Program-made: the position numbers and the translations under genes
Part shown: one piece after another, positions 52,749 through 62,821 of the stretch
Numbering within the stretch: position 1 is the first letter of the stretch
Layout: each line of letters starts with the position of its first letter
Source of the DNA: Mycolicibacterium arenosum
Lineage (GTDB): Bacteria; Actinomycetota; Actinomycetes; Mycobacteriales; Mycobacteriaceae
Assembly: GCF_024320865.1 (NCBI RefSeq)
Contig: NZ_JANDBD010000011.1
Span: 186,001 to 250,000, forward strand
Length of the DNA: 64,000 bases
Direction: 5' to 3'
Notes under the pieces: generated by a model
What the model was told of the DNA's origin: nothing
The model's database searches: none
Seen by the model: only the letters and a program-made list of their open reading frames with translations

Positions 52749-53821
52749 GGCACGCCGACGTCGTCGTCGTCGGACCGGGCGCGGTGACCGGTCCGGAGAC
52801 CGTCGACCCGGAGCTGGTGCGGACCGCACTCGATGCCGTCGACGACAGGCTCGCCGTGTACGACGACCGGATCGTCACGGTTCGCGAGCTGTGGGGTCGC
52901 GTGGTCGACGAGGCACTGGGGGAGCGGCACGACCGGGTCACGCTGGTGGTGCCGTCCTGGTGGCCGGGATCGCGGGTGGAGCTCGTCGAGGATGCGCTGC
53001 TGACGCTGAGCGCCGTGGTCACGGTGCTGCGTCGCGGCGAGGTGCTCCGCACCCTCGCGCCCGTTGTGGTCGAACTCGGTCCAGGGGCGCCGTCGGTCGA
53101 TGAGGTGCTCGAATCCTGTAGCGGCGCAGCCACGGTGGTGCTCGACACCCCGACGGGCGTCGGCGGCCTCGACGCCGTGGCGCTCGACGTGGAGCGGCGG
53201 CTCGAACGCCGCGGCGTCGAGGTGATCCGGGTCGACGACGACGGCGTGCGAGGGGCGGCCGGGACGGATCCGCAGCGGCCGCGGCCGCGGTGGCGTCCGG
53301 CTCGAGTGGGTGTGATCGCCTGCGCGCTGACGATCGCCGCGGCGCTCGCCGGCGCCGCCCTGCGCCCCGAACCGACGCGCTCGGCACCGGCGACCACGTG
53401 GGTCGTCGAGGGGCGCGTGGCGGTCGAGGTCCCCGCGAACTGGGCCGTCGAACGAGTGGTGACCGGTCCGGGATCGGCTCGCCTACAGGTGATGTCGCCC
53501 GACGGCGGCGCGGCGGTGCACATCACTCAGGCCGTGGTTGCGCCCCTGGAGACCCGAGATGGCACGGCGCGGGCACTCGGCGCCGCGTTGCAGCGGCAGC
53601 CGGCGGGCGTGTTCACGGACTTCAACCCCGACGACGTGGTGGCGGGTCGACACGCGGTGAGCTATCGCGAGGTGCGGTCCGGCGTCGTCGATTGGACCGC
53701 GCTGGTCGACGGCGGAGTTCGGATCGCCATCGGATGTCGCGACGGGTCCACGGAGCCACGGCGAACCGCGGTGTGTGAGCGCGCGATCGGCAGCGCGAGA
53801 ACCCTCGGCGAAATCGGGTAG
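52745..53821 (+). CDS. Type VII secretion-associated protein (Rv3446c-like)
   Basis: 358 aa. N-terminal part (residues about 1-175) with DRVTLVVPSWWPGSR is soluble and may be a degenerate actin/Hsp70-like region. One membrane helix (RVGVIACALTIAAALAGAAL, about 190-210) precedes a periplasmic domain with two Cys (IGCRDGS, TAVCERA). Matches the ESX-4-linked family found between eccC4 and esxU. Coupled to eccC4. Confidence 0.87.
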   Translation: MRHADVVVVGPGAVTGPETVDPELVRTALDAVDDRLAVYDDRIVTVRELWGRVVDEALGERHDRVTLVVPSWWPGSRVELVEDALLTLSAVVTVLRRGEVLRTLAPVVVELGPGAPSVDEVLESCSGAATVVLDTPTGVGGLDAVALDVERRLERRGVEVIRVDDDGVRGAAGTDPQRPRPRWRPARVGVIACALTIAAALAGAALRPEPTRSAPATTWVVEGRVAVEVPANWAVERVVTGPGSARLQVMSPDGGAAVHITQAVVAPLETRDGTARALGAALQRQPAGVFTDFNPDDVVAGRHAVSYREVRSGVVDWTALVDGGVRIAIGCRDGSTEPRRTAVCERAIGSARTLGEIG

Positions 53822-53829
53822 CGATCGAT

Positions 53830-53857
53830 GGAACCGAACGGCGTCCGGCTGCGTCCT
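53830..53857 (+). promoter_or_regulatory. ECF-type (SigM-like) promoter of esxU-esxT
   Basis: GGAAC (53830-53834), 17-bp spacer, CGTCC (53852-53856) then TA. Leader of about 35 nt to the esxU ATG at 53899, which has an AGAGGGA box. Same elements and spacing as upstream of eccC4 and the 62.5-kb gene. Confidence 0.72.
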
Positions 53858-53898
53858 AATTACACATCCACAACAGCACTTTCGACGAGAGGGAAGCG

Positions 53899-54222
53899 AT
53901 GACGACACCGGCGAGCGGAACGCTCACCACCGACTTCGAGATGATGACCGCGGTGGCGGGCAGGATCGACGTCCGCAACGACGAACTGCGTGCGATGCTG
54001 CGCGCGTTCATGGGACGAATGGCAGGCGTTCCGACGACCGTGTGGGGCGGCGCGGCGGCGGCCAGGTTCCGCGACGTCGTCGGGCGCTGGGACGCGGAGT
54101 CGCACACGCTGTACACCGCCCTACAGCGCATCTCCGAGAACATCCGTGCCAACGAGCGCACGCTCCGCGAGGTCGCCGATTCCCACTCGCACGCGATCGC
54201 CGCCACCGGCAACACGTTGTAA
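53899..54222 (+). CDS. esxU: ESX-4 WXG100-like secreted protein EsxU
   Basis: 107 aa helical hairpin with WGG at the turn (TTVWGGAAAARFRDVV). Forms a heterodimer with EsxT in known ESX-4 systems. Position after the Rv3446c-like gene and before esxT matches Rv3445c. It lacks a clear C-terminal YxxxD/E signal, which may be supplied by the partner. Confidence 0.9.
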   Translation: MTTPASGTLTTDFEMMTAVAGRIDVRNDELRAMLRAFMGRMAGVPTTVWGGAAAARFRDVVGRWDAESHTLYTALQRISENIRANERTLREVADSHSHAIAATGNTL

Positions 54223-54253
54223 ACCCCTATCCCACAATCGATATGGAGACATC

Positions 54254-54547
54254 ATGGATCCGGTTCTGTCATACGACTTCGACGCCATCGAGCACACGGT
54301 TCGGCAGGAGATCCACACCACGTCGGCCCGGTTCAACGCCGCGCTGGACGAGTTGCGTGCGCAGGTAGCGCCGCTGCAGGCGACGTGGACGCGGGAGGCG
54401 GCCGAGGCGTACCGCGTCGAGCAGGCTCGCTGGGAGCAGTCGGCGGCGGCGCTCAACGACATCCTGTTCCGGCTCGGCAACGCCGTGCGAGACGGCGCCG
54501 CCGACGTCGCGGACACCGATAGACGCGCCGCGGGAGCGTGGGGCTAG
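54254..54547 (+). CDS. esxT: ESX-4 WXG100-like secreted protein EsxT
   Basis: 97 aa helical hairpin. The turn reads TWTREAAEAYRVEQARW, so the WXG Gly is replaced by Arg (WTR). Helix 2 carries a long amphipathic stretch ending ADTDRRAAGAWG. Follows esxU by 31 bp. A strong hairpin after it (54561-54601) ends the ESX-4 transcript. Confidence 0.9.
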   Translation: MDPVLSYDFDAIEHTVRQEIHTTSARFNAALDELRAQVAPLQATWTREAAEAYRVEQARWEQSAAALNDILFRLGNAVRDGAADVADTDRRAAGAWG

Positions 54548-54560
54548 CCCCGATGAACTC

Positions 54561-54601
54561 TGTGCGGTCCCGCCGGAATGGAGAGCCGGCGGGACCGCAC
54601 A
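54561..54601 (+). terminator. 16-bp perfect hairpin after esxT
   Basis: TGTGCGGTCCCGCCGG and its exact reverse complement with a 9-nt loop (54577-54585). Begins 14 bp after the esxT stop. No T tract follows, as is common for mycobacterial terminators. Confidence 0.75.
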
Positions 54602-54686
54602 GTCATCTGCGCCCTTCAGCGGCCGTTTTGGACTACATTGGCGGCCACGCGCGCAGGTGAATTGACGCGCAGGAGTGTGAGCAGCG

Positions 54687-55976
54687 GTGGTGACCACGAA
54701 GGCATCGGGCGGCCGGCCGAGTGGCCAGCCGCCTGACCTGCGCGCGGTTCACGAACTCTTCGTCGCGGGGCAGGTCGACGCGGACTACCTGGACGCGTCC
54801 GCCCTGCGCCCCCTGGTGGCCGACAGTTGGCGGCGCAGCCTCGCGACCGGCGTCGATCCGGATCGCGGCGGCGCGGATGCGGCGTCGGCGGCCTCCACGC
54901 TGGAACGCCTGCGCTCGGCTCATCCGCTGGCGTCGGCGTTGCCGGTGATCAGGAAGCTGCTGGTCGAGGACGCCTCCGACGCAGGCGTCCTCGTCGCCGT
55001 GACCGCCGCCGACGGCACGCTGCTCTGGGTGGAGGGGGACCCCACCGCGCGGCGCAAAGCCGAGGCCATGAACTTCGTGCCCGGCGCGGACTGGAGTGAA
55101 CGCGGGGCGGGCACCAACGCCCCCGGCACCGCACTCGCCCTCGACCGCGAACTGCAGATCCTCGGATCGGAGCACTTCTCGCGCATCGTCCAGCCCTGGA
55201 GTTGCACCGCCGTGCCCGTGCACGACCCGGCGACCGGTGCGCTGCTCGGTGCCATCGATCTGACGGGCGGCAGCCAGGTGGCGTCCCCGCAGACGCTGGC
55301 GTTGGTGCGGGCCACCGCGGTCGCCGTCGAGCACCACCTCGCGCTTCTTCGTCTGACCCGCCCCGAGCCGGTCGGCGTCACCAACGCGCGGCTCACGGTC
55401 CTCGGTGGCGAACGGCCCACGTGGGTGTCCACCGACGCCGACGGTGCGCCGCACGCACACACCCTGACGGGCAGGCACGCCGACATCCTCGTCCTGCTCA
55501 CGCGGCACCCGGAGGGGCTCAGCGCCGACCACCTGGCCATGCTGCTCGACGACAACGACCTGGACGCGGTCACCATCCGAGCCGAGATGTCGAGGCTGCG
55601 CCGGGTGATCGGTGCCGAGTACGTCGCGTCCCGGCCGTACCGGCTGCTGGCGCCGGTCGACAGCGACGTCGCCGACGTGTTCGCCGCGCTGCAGCGCGGA
55701 GAGGTCGATGGTGCGCTGGCGCGGTATGCGGGAGTTCTGCTGCCGCAATCCGTTTCACCGGCTATCGCGCGACTGCGCACCGAGCTCAGTACCGCGCTGC
55801 GCGCCGCCGTCCTGTCCACCGGCAGCGTCGCGCTGTTGCGCCGCTGGTTGGCGCTGCCCGAGGGCCGTGACGACCGTGGCGGGTGGCAGCTCCTACACGA
55901 CAGCGCCGCCTCGGACGGCGTCGCTCGCGCGCAGGCGCGCGGCCACCTGGCCGGCCTGGACGCCGAACTGTCCTGA
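54687..55976 (+). CDS. GAF-domain transcriptional regulator (AcoR-like, no AAA domain)
   Basis: 429 aa. GAF-like region at about 70-215 (VTAADGTLLWVEGDPTARRK, AGTNAPGTALALDRELQI), then a winged-helix-like segment (HLAMLLDDNDLDAVTIRAEM, YVASRPYRLL) at about 265-320. The N-terminal part resembles sigma-54 activators such as AcoR, but the AAA domain is missing, usual in actinobacteria. Likely senses an alcohol- or aldehyde-derived signal and controls the aldehyde dehydrogenase 1.7 kb downstream. AGGAG box before GTG 54687. Confidence 0.82.
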   Translation: MVTTKASGGRPSGQPPDLRAVHELFVAGQVDADYLDASALRPLVADSWRRSLATGVDPDRGGADAASAASTLERLRSAHPLASALPVIRKLLVEDASDAGVLVAVTAADGTLLWVEGDPTARRKAEAMNFVPGADWSERGAGTNAPGTALALDRELQILGSEHFSRIVQPWSCTAVPVHDPATGALLGAIDLTGGSQVASPQTLALVRATAVAVEHHLALLRLTRPEPVGVTNARLTVLGGERPTWVSTDADGAPHAHTLTGRHADILVLLTRHPEGLSADHLAMLLDDNDLDAVTIRAEMSRLRRVIGAEYVASRPYRLLAPVDSDVADVFAALQRGEVDGALARYAGVLLPQSVSPAIARLRTELSTALRAAVLSTGSVALLRRWLALPEGRDDRGGWQLLHDSAASDGVARAQARGHLAGLDAELS

Positions 55977-56060
55977 ACCTGAGCAACCCCGTATTCGCCC
56001 AGCTCACGACGCATCGAAACGCGAGTTGTGCAGCCGCCGCACGCCTTTCACGATAGATGC

Positions 56061-56978
56061 ATGACTCTGCATGAATACGCCGGATTCGTCCCGGCCGACT
56101 ACGCCGCGGCGATGGTCGAACCGACCCGCACGTGGTGGCAGTGGCGGGACACGCATGTGCACATCGCGCGTGCCGCCCGGCCACAGGCCCGTGCTCGCGT
56201 CATGGTGATTCACGGTGGTGGCGGATACAGCGAGGCGCTCTGGCCTGCGGCGGCGGTCGTCGCCAGCGACGGAGTTGAGGTGTTCGCCCCCGACCTGCCG
56301 CTGTACGGCCACACCGAGACCCCAGATCCGTCGGGCGTGCGCTACGGCGACTGGATCGACCTGCTGTGCGACCTGGTGCGTGCGGAGCGGGCAACCGATC
56401 CGCGGCCGCTGATCCTGTTCGGCGCCAGCATGGGCGGCATGTTGGCGTACGAGGTCGCTGCGCGTACGGCAGGTGAGGTGGCGGCGGTGCTGGCGACGTG
56501 CCTGCTCGATCTCGCCGACCCCACGGCGCGCGCGGCGGCGTCGAGGTACGCGTGGATGGGCGGGCCCGCTCCGGCGCTCTTGCGTGCCGTGGACCCGGTG
56601 CTCGGTCGTGTGCGCCTGCCCATCCGCTGGTTCGCCGACATGGCCGCGATGAGCTCGAACCCCGCGCTGTCGCGGCTGTGTGCATCCGACCCGCGCGGGG
56701 GAGGGACCCGCGTCCCGCTCGGCTTCCTGTGCAGCTGGATGAACTACCGCCACACGGACCCGGCCGCCTTCGACGCTGCGCCGGTCACGCTGGTGGCACC
56801 CGCCGCCGACCTCTGGACACCGCCGGAGGTGAGCATCCGCTTCCTGCAACGTATTTCGGCACCGACCAAACTCGTGATGCTGGAGAACTGCGGGCACTTC
56901 CCGATCGAGCAGCCCGGCATCGGGCGGCTGCGCGACGAAGTGCTCGCCACCGTCACCGAGGTGGCGCCAGCGCGGTGA
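56061..56978 (+). CDS. Alpha/beta-fold hydrolase
   Basis: 305 aa. Oxyanion region MVIHGGGGYSEALWP, nucleophile Ser in LFGASMGGMLAYE, acid Asp in VAPAADLWTPPE, His in ENCGHFPIEQPG. A typical esterase/lipase-like serine hydrolase. Its last 26 bp overlap the convergent TetR gene. Placed between the GAF regulator and the aldehyde dehydrogenase; substrate unknown. Confidence 0.85.
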   Translation: MTLHEYAGFVPADYAAAMVEPTRTWWQWRDTHVHIARAARPQARARVMVIHGGGGYSEALWPAAAVVASDGVEVFAPDLPLYGHTETPDPSGVRYGDWIDLLCDLVRAERATDPRPLILFGASMGGMLAYEVAARTAGEVAAVLATCLLDLADPTARAAASRYAWMGGPAPALLRAVDPVLGRVRLPIRWFADMAAMSSNPALSRLCASDPRGGGTRVPLGFLCSWMNYRHTDPAAFDAAPVTLVAPAADLWTPPEVSIRFLQRISAPTKLVMLENCGHFPIEQPGIGRLRDEVLATVTEVAPAR

Positions 56979-57486
56979 CGAGTTCGGTCAGCTGCGTGAC
57001 GCTGAACCCGCGCTCCGTCATCACCCGGTGCACGTGCGCGTCGACGGCGGCGACGACGGTCTGGGCGGTCAATTCGACATCGTCGCCGCCGCGGTCGCAG
57101 CGCTTGAGGTGAAACGCGACCTCCTCGACGACGTGTTCCTCGAGATCGCGCAGCACCGCGAGATCGCGGGACGTGCTCGGCAGCAGCCGGTGCATGACGG
57201 CGTGCAACCGCGGATGCGCCCGGTGGTCGTCGACGATCACCTGCAGCAGCGCGCGGATGGTCTCGTCGAACGGCGGCGTGGCGATGCGCAACCGGTGGAA
57301 CTCCGCGTTGAGTCGCCGGCTGGTGTCGGCGACGTGACGTTCGGCCACCGCCCGCAGCAGCGCGTTCTTATCGGGGAAGTACTGGTACAGCGTCCCGATG
57401 GACAATCCGGCGCGCTCGGCGATCCGGTTGGTGGTCGTCGCGATCCCCTCGCGGGAGAACATCTGCGTGGCCGCTTCGAGCAGCAC
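56953..57486 (-). CDS. TetR-family transcriptional regulator
   Basis: 177 aa from GTG 57486. The N-terminal helix-turn-helix is clear: FSREGIATTTNRIAERAGLS and IGTLYQYFPDKNALLRAVAE. The ligand domain has no specific match. In the same frame ahead of the GTG lies GPRKKPRQARSRETVDV, which looks like the usual basic N-terminus of a TetR protein, but no ATG, GTG or TTG precedes it in frame, so the true start may be unusual or ahead of a sequence error. Divergent from the aldehyde dehydrogenase (166-bp spacer), which it may repress. Confidence 0.82.
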   Translation of the reverse strand: MLLEAATQMFSREGIATTTNRIAERAGLSIGTLYQYFPDKNALLRAVAERHVADTSRRLNAEFHRLRIATPPFDETIRALLQVIVDDHRAHPRLHAVMHRLLPSTSRDLAVLRDLEEHVVEEVAFHLKRCDRGGDDVELTAQTVVAAVDAHVHRVMTERGFSVTQLTELVTALAPPR

Positions 57487-57652
57487 GTCGACCGTTTCGC
57501 GCGATCGTGCCTGCCTGGGCTTCTTCCTCGGACCGTCGATACCGACGAGTATGGGCGGCCGTGCAACCGTGATGCAACGGTGCGAAACCTACCTTGAGTG
57601 ACGACCGCCACACTGTGGCGCCGGACGGCACTGAAAGCTAGGAGACCGCTTC

Positions 57653-59176
<1,524 letters not shown>

Positions 59177-59186
59177 TCTCTCCGCC

Positions 59187-59242
59187 GAACGACGGTTACC
59201 GCCACGCTCCCCTCGATTTCGCGTGGCGGTAATCGTCATTCG
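59187..59242 (+). terminator. Long hairpin after aldehyde dehydrogenase
   Basis: 22-nt arms (59187-59208 and 59221-59242) that pair at 20 positions, the two others being possible G-U pairs in the RNA, with a 12-nt loop. Core GTTACCGCCACGC/GCGTGGCGGTAAT. Eleven bp after the stop. No T tract. Confidence 0.65.
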
Positions 59243-59275
59243 GCGACCGGTCGGGATTCGACGCCGGTGGGCGTT

Positions 59276-59305
59276 TTGACCTGCGGTGACGGCCGCGGGT
59301 AAGCT
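59276..59305 (+). promoter_or_regulatory. Primary-sigma promoter of rplM-rpsI
   Basis: TTGACC (59276-59281), 18-bp spacer, TAAGCT (59300-59305). A good match to the housekeeping consensus; gives a leader of about 125 nt before rplM. Confidence 0.65.
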
Positions 59306-59435
59306 CCCACGTTGGCATGCGGCATCGCGGGGCCATCGGGTCTACACCGGTCGCCGAGATTCACCCCGCCGCACACCGCCTGACCGGCCCCCGGCTCGCG
59401 CTGGGATCACACCCGAGAAAGAGAAGGTAAGCGCT

Positions 59436-59875
59436 TTGCCTACGTACACGCCGAAGGCAGGCGACACCACGCGCACGTGGTACGTCGTCGACGCCCAGGA
59501 CGTGGTGCTCGGCCGGCTCGCCGTCGAAGTAGCCAAGCTGCTCCGCGGTAAGCACAAGCCGACGTTCACGCCGAATGTCGATGGCGGCGATTTCGTCGTC
59601 GTCATCAACGCCGAGAAGGTCGCCATCGGTGGCGACAAGCTCACCAAGAAGTTCGCCTACCGCCACTCGGGTTATCCCGGCGGCCTGCGCAGGCGCACCA
59701 TCGGTGAGCTGTTGGAGAAGCACCCGACCCGCGTCGTCGAGAACGCGATCGTCGGCATGCTCCCGCACAACAAGCTGAGCCGACAGGTGCAGAAGAAGCT
59801 CAAGGTCTACGCCGGACCGGAGCACCCGCACGCCGCGCAGCAGCCCGTCCCGTTCGAGATCAAGCAGGTGGCCCA

Positions 59876-59879
<4 letters not shown>
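59436..59879 (+). CDS. rplM: Ribosomal protein L13
   Basis: 147 aa, exactly the mycobacterial length when begun at the TTG (LPTYTPKAGDTTRTWYVVDA), which replaces the GTG of relatives. GAGAAGG lies 9-15 bp upstream. Conserved RHSGYPGGLRRRTIGELL and LPHNKLSRQVQKKLKVYAG. Coupled to rpsI by a 4-bp overlap. Confidence 0.97.
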
Positions 59880-60385
<506 letters not shown>

Positions 60386-60399
60386 TCGATCGACATCGG

Positions 60400-60434
60400 A
60401 ACCGCCGGGTGTGCCCACCGCACACCCGGCGGTT
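60400..60434 (+). terminator. Intrinsic-type terminator after rpsI
   Basis: AACCGCCGGGTGTG and its exact reverse complement, 14-bp stem with a 7-nt loop, followed by TCGTCGTTTCG. Fifteen bp after the rpsI stop. Confidence 0.8.
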
Positions 60435-60615
60435 TCGTCGTTTCGGGGGGTCGAGGTTTAGCCGCGATCCCATCGGGAATACGTACCCCTTGGAGGCGCG
60501 TGCGTCGTCGTATTACGCGACGCCCCGGTCGGGACGAACCCGCTACCGGAAGCTCACAAGCACAGCTGGTCACGAGACTGGTCTGCGCGCTTCCACAATG
60601 AGAGGAAGTGGTTCG

Positions 60616-61059
60616 ATGAACAACGTCATCAAGACTCACGTCAAGTTCGCCGCAGGCATTGCGCTCGGCGGTGCCCTGTTCGCCGCGAGTGCGGGCGTGG
60701 CTGGTGCGGAGCCGATGGTGCAGGACGAGAACCTCAGCCTGTCGATCGGCGAGGTCACGGTCCTGGAGAGCGCCGACCTGGAGAAGGCCACCGAGGTCGC
60801 GGGTGCGGTGTGCAACATCGACGCGACCCAGGCCAACACCATCGCCGAGAAGGCCAGCACGGAGACGACCGCGCAGACGGTGTGCGACCTGCCGGCTGGC
60901 GCGGTCACGTTCTCGCAGGCCAGCAGCGTGATGGAGAACCTGCCCGGATCGGCCCCGGCCGGTGAGTGGCAGCCCGATGACCAGATGACGCCGGCCAACC
61001 CCGGCGGCCCGATGGTTCCCGGCAGCCCGACCGACACGGTCGATCAGATTCCCAGCTGA
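60616..61059 (+). CDS. Small secreted protein, function unknown
   Basis: 147 aa. Signal peptide with cleavage expected after GVAGA. The mature domain has two Cys (GAVCNIDATQ, QTVCDLPAG) that probably pair, and a Pro/Gly-rich tail. ATG 60616 has an AGAGGAAG box. No family recognised with confidence. The 230-bp region before it holds the rpsI terminator and no other gene. Confidence 0.78.
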   Translation: MNNVIKTHVKFAAGIALGGALFAASAGVAGAEPMVQDENLSLSIGEVTVLESADLEKATEVAGAVCNIDATQANTIAEKASTETTAQTVCDLPAGAVTFSQASSVMENLPGSAPAGEWQPDDQMTPANPGGPMVPGSPTDTVDQIPS

Positions 61060-61070
61060 TAGCTGACCTC

Positions 61071-61108
61071 CTCACCGCCCGCGTCCTTCCGAGGACGCGG
61101 GCGGTGAG
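61071..61108 (+). terminator. 16-bp perfect hairpin after the secreted-protein gene
   Basis: CTCACCGCCCGCGTCC / GGACGCGGGCGGTGAG with a TTCCGA loop, 12 bp after the stop codon. No T tract follows. Confidence 0.78.
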
Positions 61109-61161
61109 CCCGTTCGGCACCGGTTGGCTCTCGACCCCTTGGTTGTGAAAGGTTGTTCCGC

Positions 61162-62493
61162 ATGGCTCGACTGTTCGGCACCGATGGCGTGCGAGGAGTC
61201 GCCAACCAGGACCTCACCGCCGAACTGGCGCTGGCCCTCGCGTCGGCGGCCGCGCGACTGGGGACATCCCACCGCACCCACCGGGTCGCGGTGGTCGGCC
61301 GCGATCCCCGCGCCAGCGGGGAGATGCTCGAAGCCGCCGTGATCGCGGGGCTCACCAGCGAAGGCGTCGACGCGCTGCGGGTCGGCGTACTCCCGACGCC
61401 CGCGGTCGCGTACCTCACCGCGTCCTACGACGCCGAGTTCGGCGTGATGATCTCGGCGTCGCACAACCCGATGCCGGACAACGGCATCAAGATCTTCGGC
61501 CCCGGCGGTCACAAGCTGGACGACGCCACCGAGGACCGCATCGAGGATCTGGTGAACACCGGCCCGACCACGCGGCCGGTGGGGGCGGGCATCGGACGGG
61601 TGCGCGACGCCGCCGACGCGCTGGACCGCTACCTGGGCCACGTCCGCACCGCGGTGACCGCGCCCGCGCGCGGCCTCACCGTCGTCGTGGATTGCGCGCA
61701 CGGCGCAGCGTCGATCGCGGCTCCACTCGCCTACCGTGCCGCCGGCGCCAACGTCATCGCGATCAACGCCGAACCCAACGGCCTCAACATCAACGACCGA
61801 TGCGGATCCACTCACCTGGACGTGCTGCAGCAGGCGGTCCGTGCGCACGGCGCAGATCTGGGGCTCGCTCTCGACGGTGACGCCGACCGCTGCCTCGCCG
61901 TCGACGCCGACGGCGAGATCATCGACGGCGACGCCATCATGGTGGTGCTCGCTCTCGCCATGCGCGAGGCCGGGGAGCTGGCGTCGGACACCCTGGTAAC
62001 GACGGTGATGAGCAACATGGGCCTGCACCTGGCGATGCGCGGCGCGGGCATCGAGGTGCACACCACCAGCGTCGGTGACCGGTACGTGCTCGAGGAGCTG
62101 CGGGCCGGCGAGTTCTCGCTCGGCGGTGAGCAATCCGGCCACATCGTCATACCGAGCTTCGGCACGACCGGTGACGGCATCGTCACCGGCTTGCGGCTGA
62201 TGTCGCGGATGGCGCAGACCGGGGCGACGCTCGCGGAGCTCGCCCGACCGATGCAGACGCTGCCGCAGGTGCTCATCAACGTGGCGGTCAACGACAAGGC
62301 GACGGTGGCGCAGGCTCCGTCGGTGCGCTCCGCGGTCGCCGAGGCCGAGCAGACTCTCGGTGACTCCGGCCGAATCCTGTTGCGGCCGTCCGGAACCGAA
62401 CAGGTCGTGCGCGTCATGGTGGAAGCGACTGATGAGGACACCGCGCGCATCGTGGCGTCCAAGGTCGCTGAATCGGTCAGCGAACAGGACTGA
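61162..62493 (+). CDS. glmM: Phosphoglucosamine mutase
   Basis: 443 aa. Interconverts glucosamine-6-P and glucosamine-1-P for UDP-GlcNAc, hence peptidoglycan. Starts ARLFGTDGVRGVAN; phospho-Ser in MISASHNPMPDNGIK; metal-binding DGDADR; C-terminal phosphate loop LRPSGTEQVVRVMVE. Matches mrsA (Rv3441c), located after rpsI as expected. Confidence 0.96.
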   Translation: MARLFGTDGVRGVANQDLTAELALALASAAARLGTSHRTHRVAVVGRDPRASGEMLEAAVIAGLTSEGVDALRVGVLPTPAVAYLTASYDAEFGVMISASHNPMPDNGIKIFGPGGHKLDDATEDRIEDLVNTGPTTRPVGAGIGRVRDAADALDRYLGHVRTAVTAPARGLTVVVDCAHGAASIAAPLAYRAAGANVIAINAEPNGLNINDRCGSTHLDVLQQAVRAHGADLGLALDGDADRCLAVDADGEIIDGDAIMVVLALAMREAGELASDTLVTTVMSNMGLHLAMRGAGIEVHTTSVGDRYVLEELRAGEFSLGGEQSGHIVIPSFGTTGDGIVTGLRLMSRMAQTGATLAELARPMQTLPQVLINVAVNDKATVAQAPSVRSAVAEAEQTLGDSGRILLRPSGTEQVVRVMVEATDEDTARIVASKVAESVSEQD

Positions 62494-62500
62494 ATTCGAG

Positions 62501-62528
62501 GGAACCGAACGTCGTCGGCGTGCGTCCT
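62501..62528 (+). promoter_or_regulatory. ECF-type (SigM-like) promoter downstream of glmM
   Basis: GGAAC (62501-62505), 17-bp spacer, CGTCC (62523-62527) then T. The ATG at 62536 is 13 bp from the start of CGTCC, the same distance as for eccC4, so the transcript is nearly leaderless. Confidence 0.72.
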
Positions 62529-62535
62529 ATCTTGC

Positions 62536-62820
62536 ATGGGTGCACACATCGACGTCGCGGTGCTGTTGAATGCCGCGGGACGGTTCGACGCTGCGGCCGA
62601 CGCGCTGAACCGCGTCGCGCACATGCGGGTGACGTTCGGGGCGGCGACGGCCGGCCGCGCGCATGTCGCGCACGGGGAGGCGGTGCACGGTGACGTCGTC
62701 CGGTTGTGCGACGACATCCGGGCGTGGTCGCGGTCCAACGTCGGAATAGCCTCTGCGCTAAGAGCTTCCGCGGATCGCTACGTCGGGGCCGATGCGCGTG
62801 CCACGGCTCGGCTGGGTTGA
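62536..62820 (+). CDS. Small helical ESX-associated protein (Rv3440c-like)
   Basis: 94 aa, predicted helical, no signal peptide. ALNRVAHMRVTFGAATAGRA and DDIRAWSRSNVGIASALR resemble EspC/DUF2580-type partner proteins of ESX substrates, although the match is weak. It has its own SigM-like promoter and precedes a large substrate-like gene by 1 bp. Position equals Rv3440c. Confidence 0.72.
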   Translation: MGAHIDVAVLLNAAGRFDAAADALNRVAHMRVTFGAATAGRAHVAHGEAVHGDVVRLCDDIRAWSRSNVGIASALRASADRYVGADARATARLG

Positions 62821-62821
62821 G

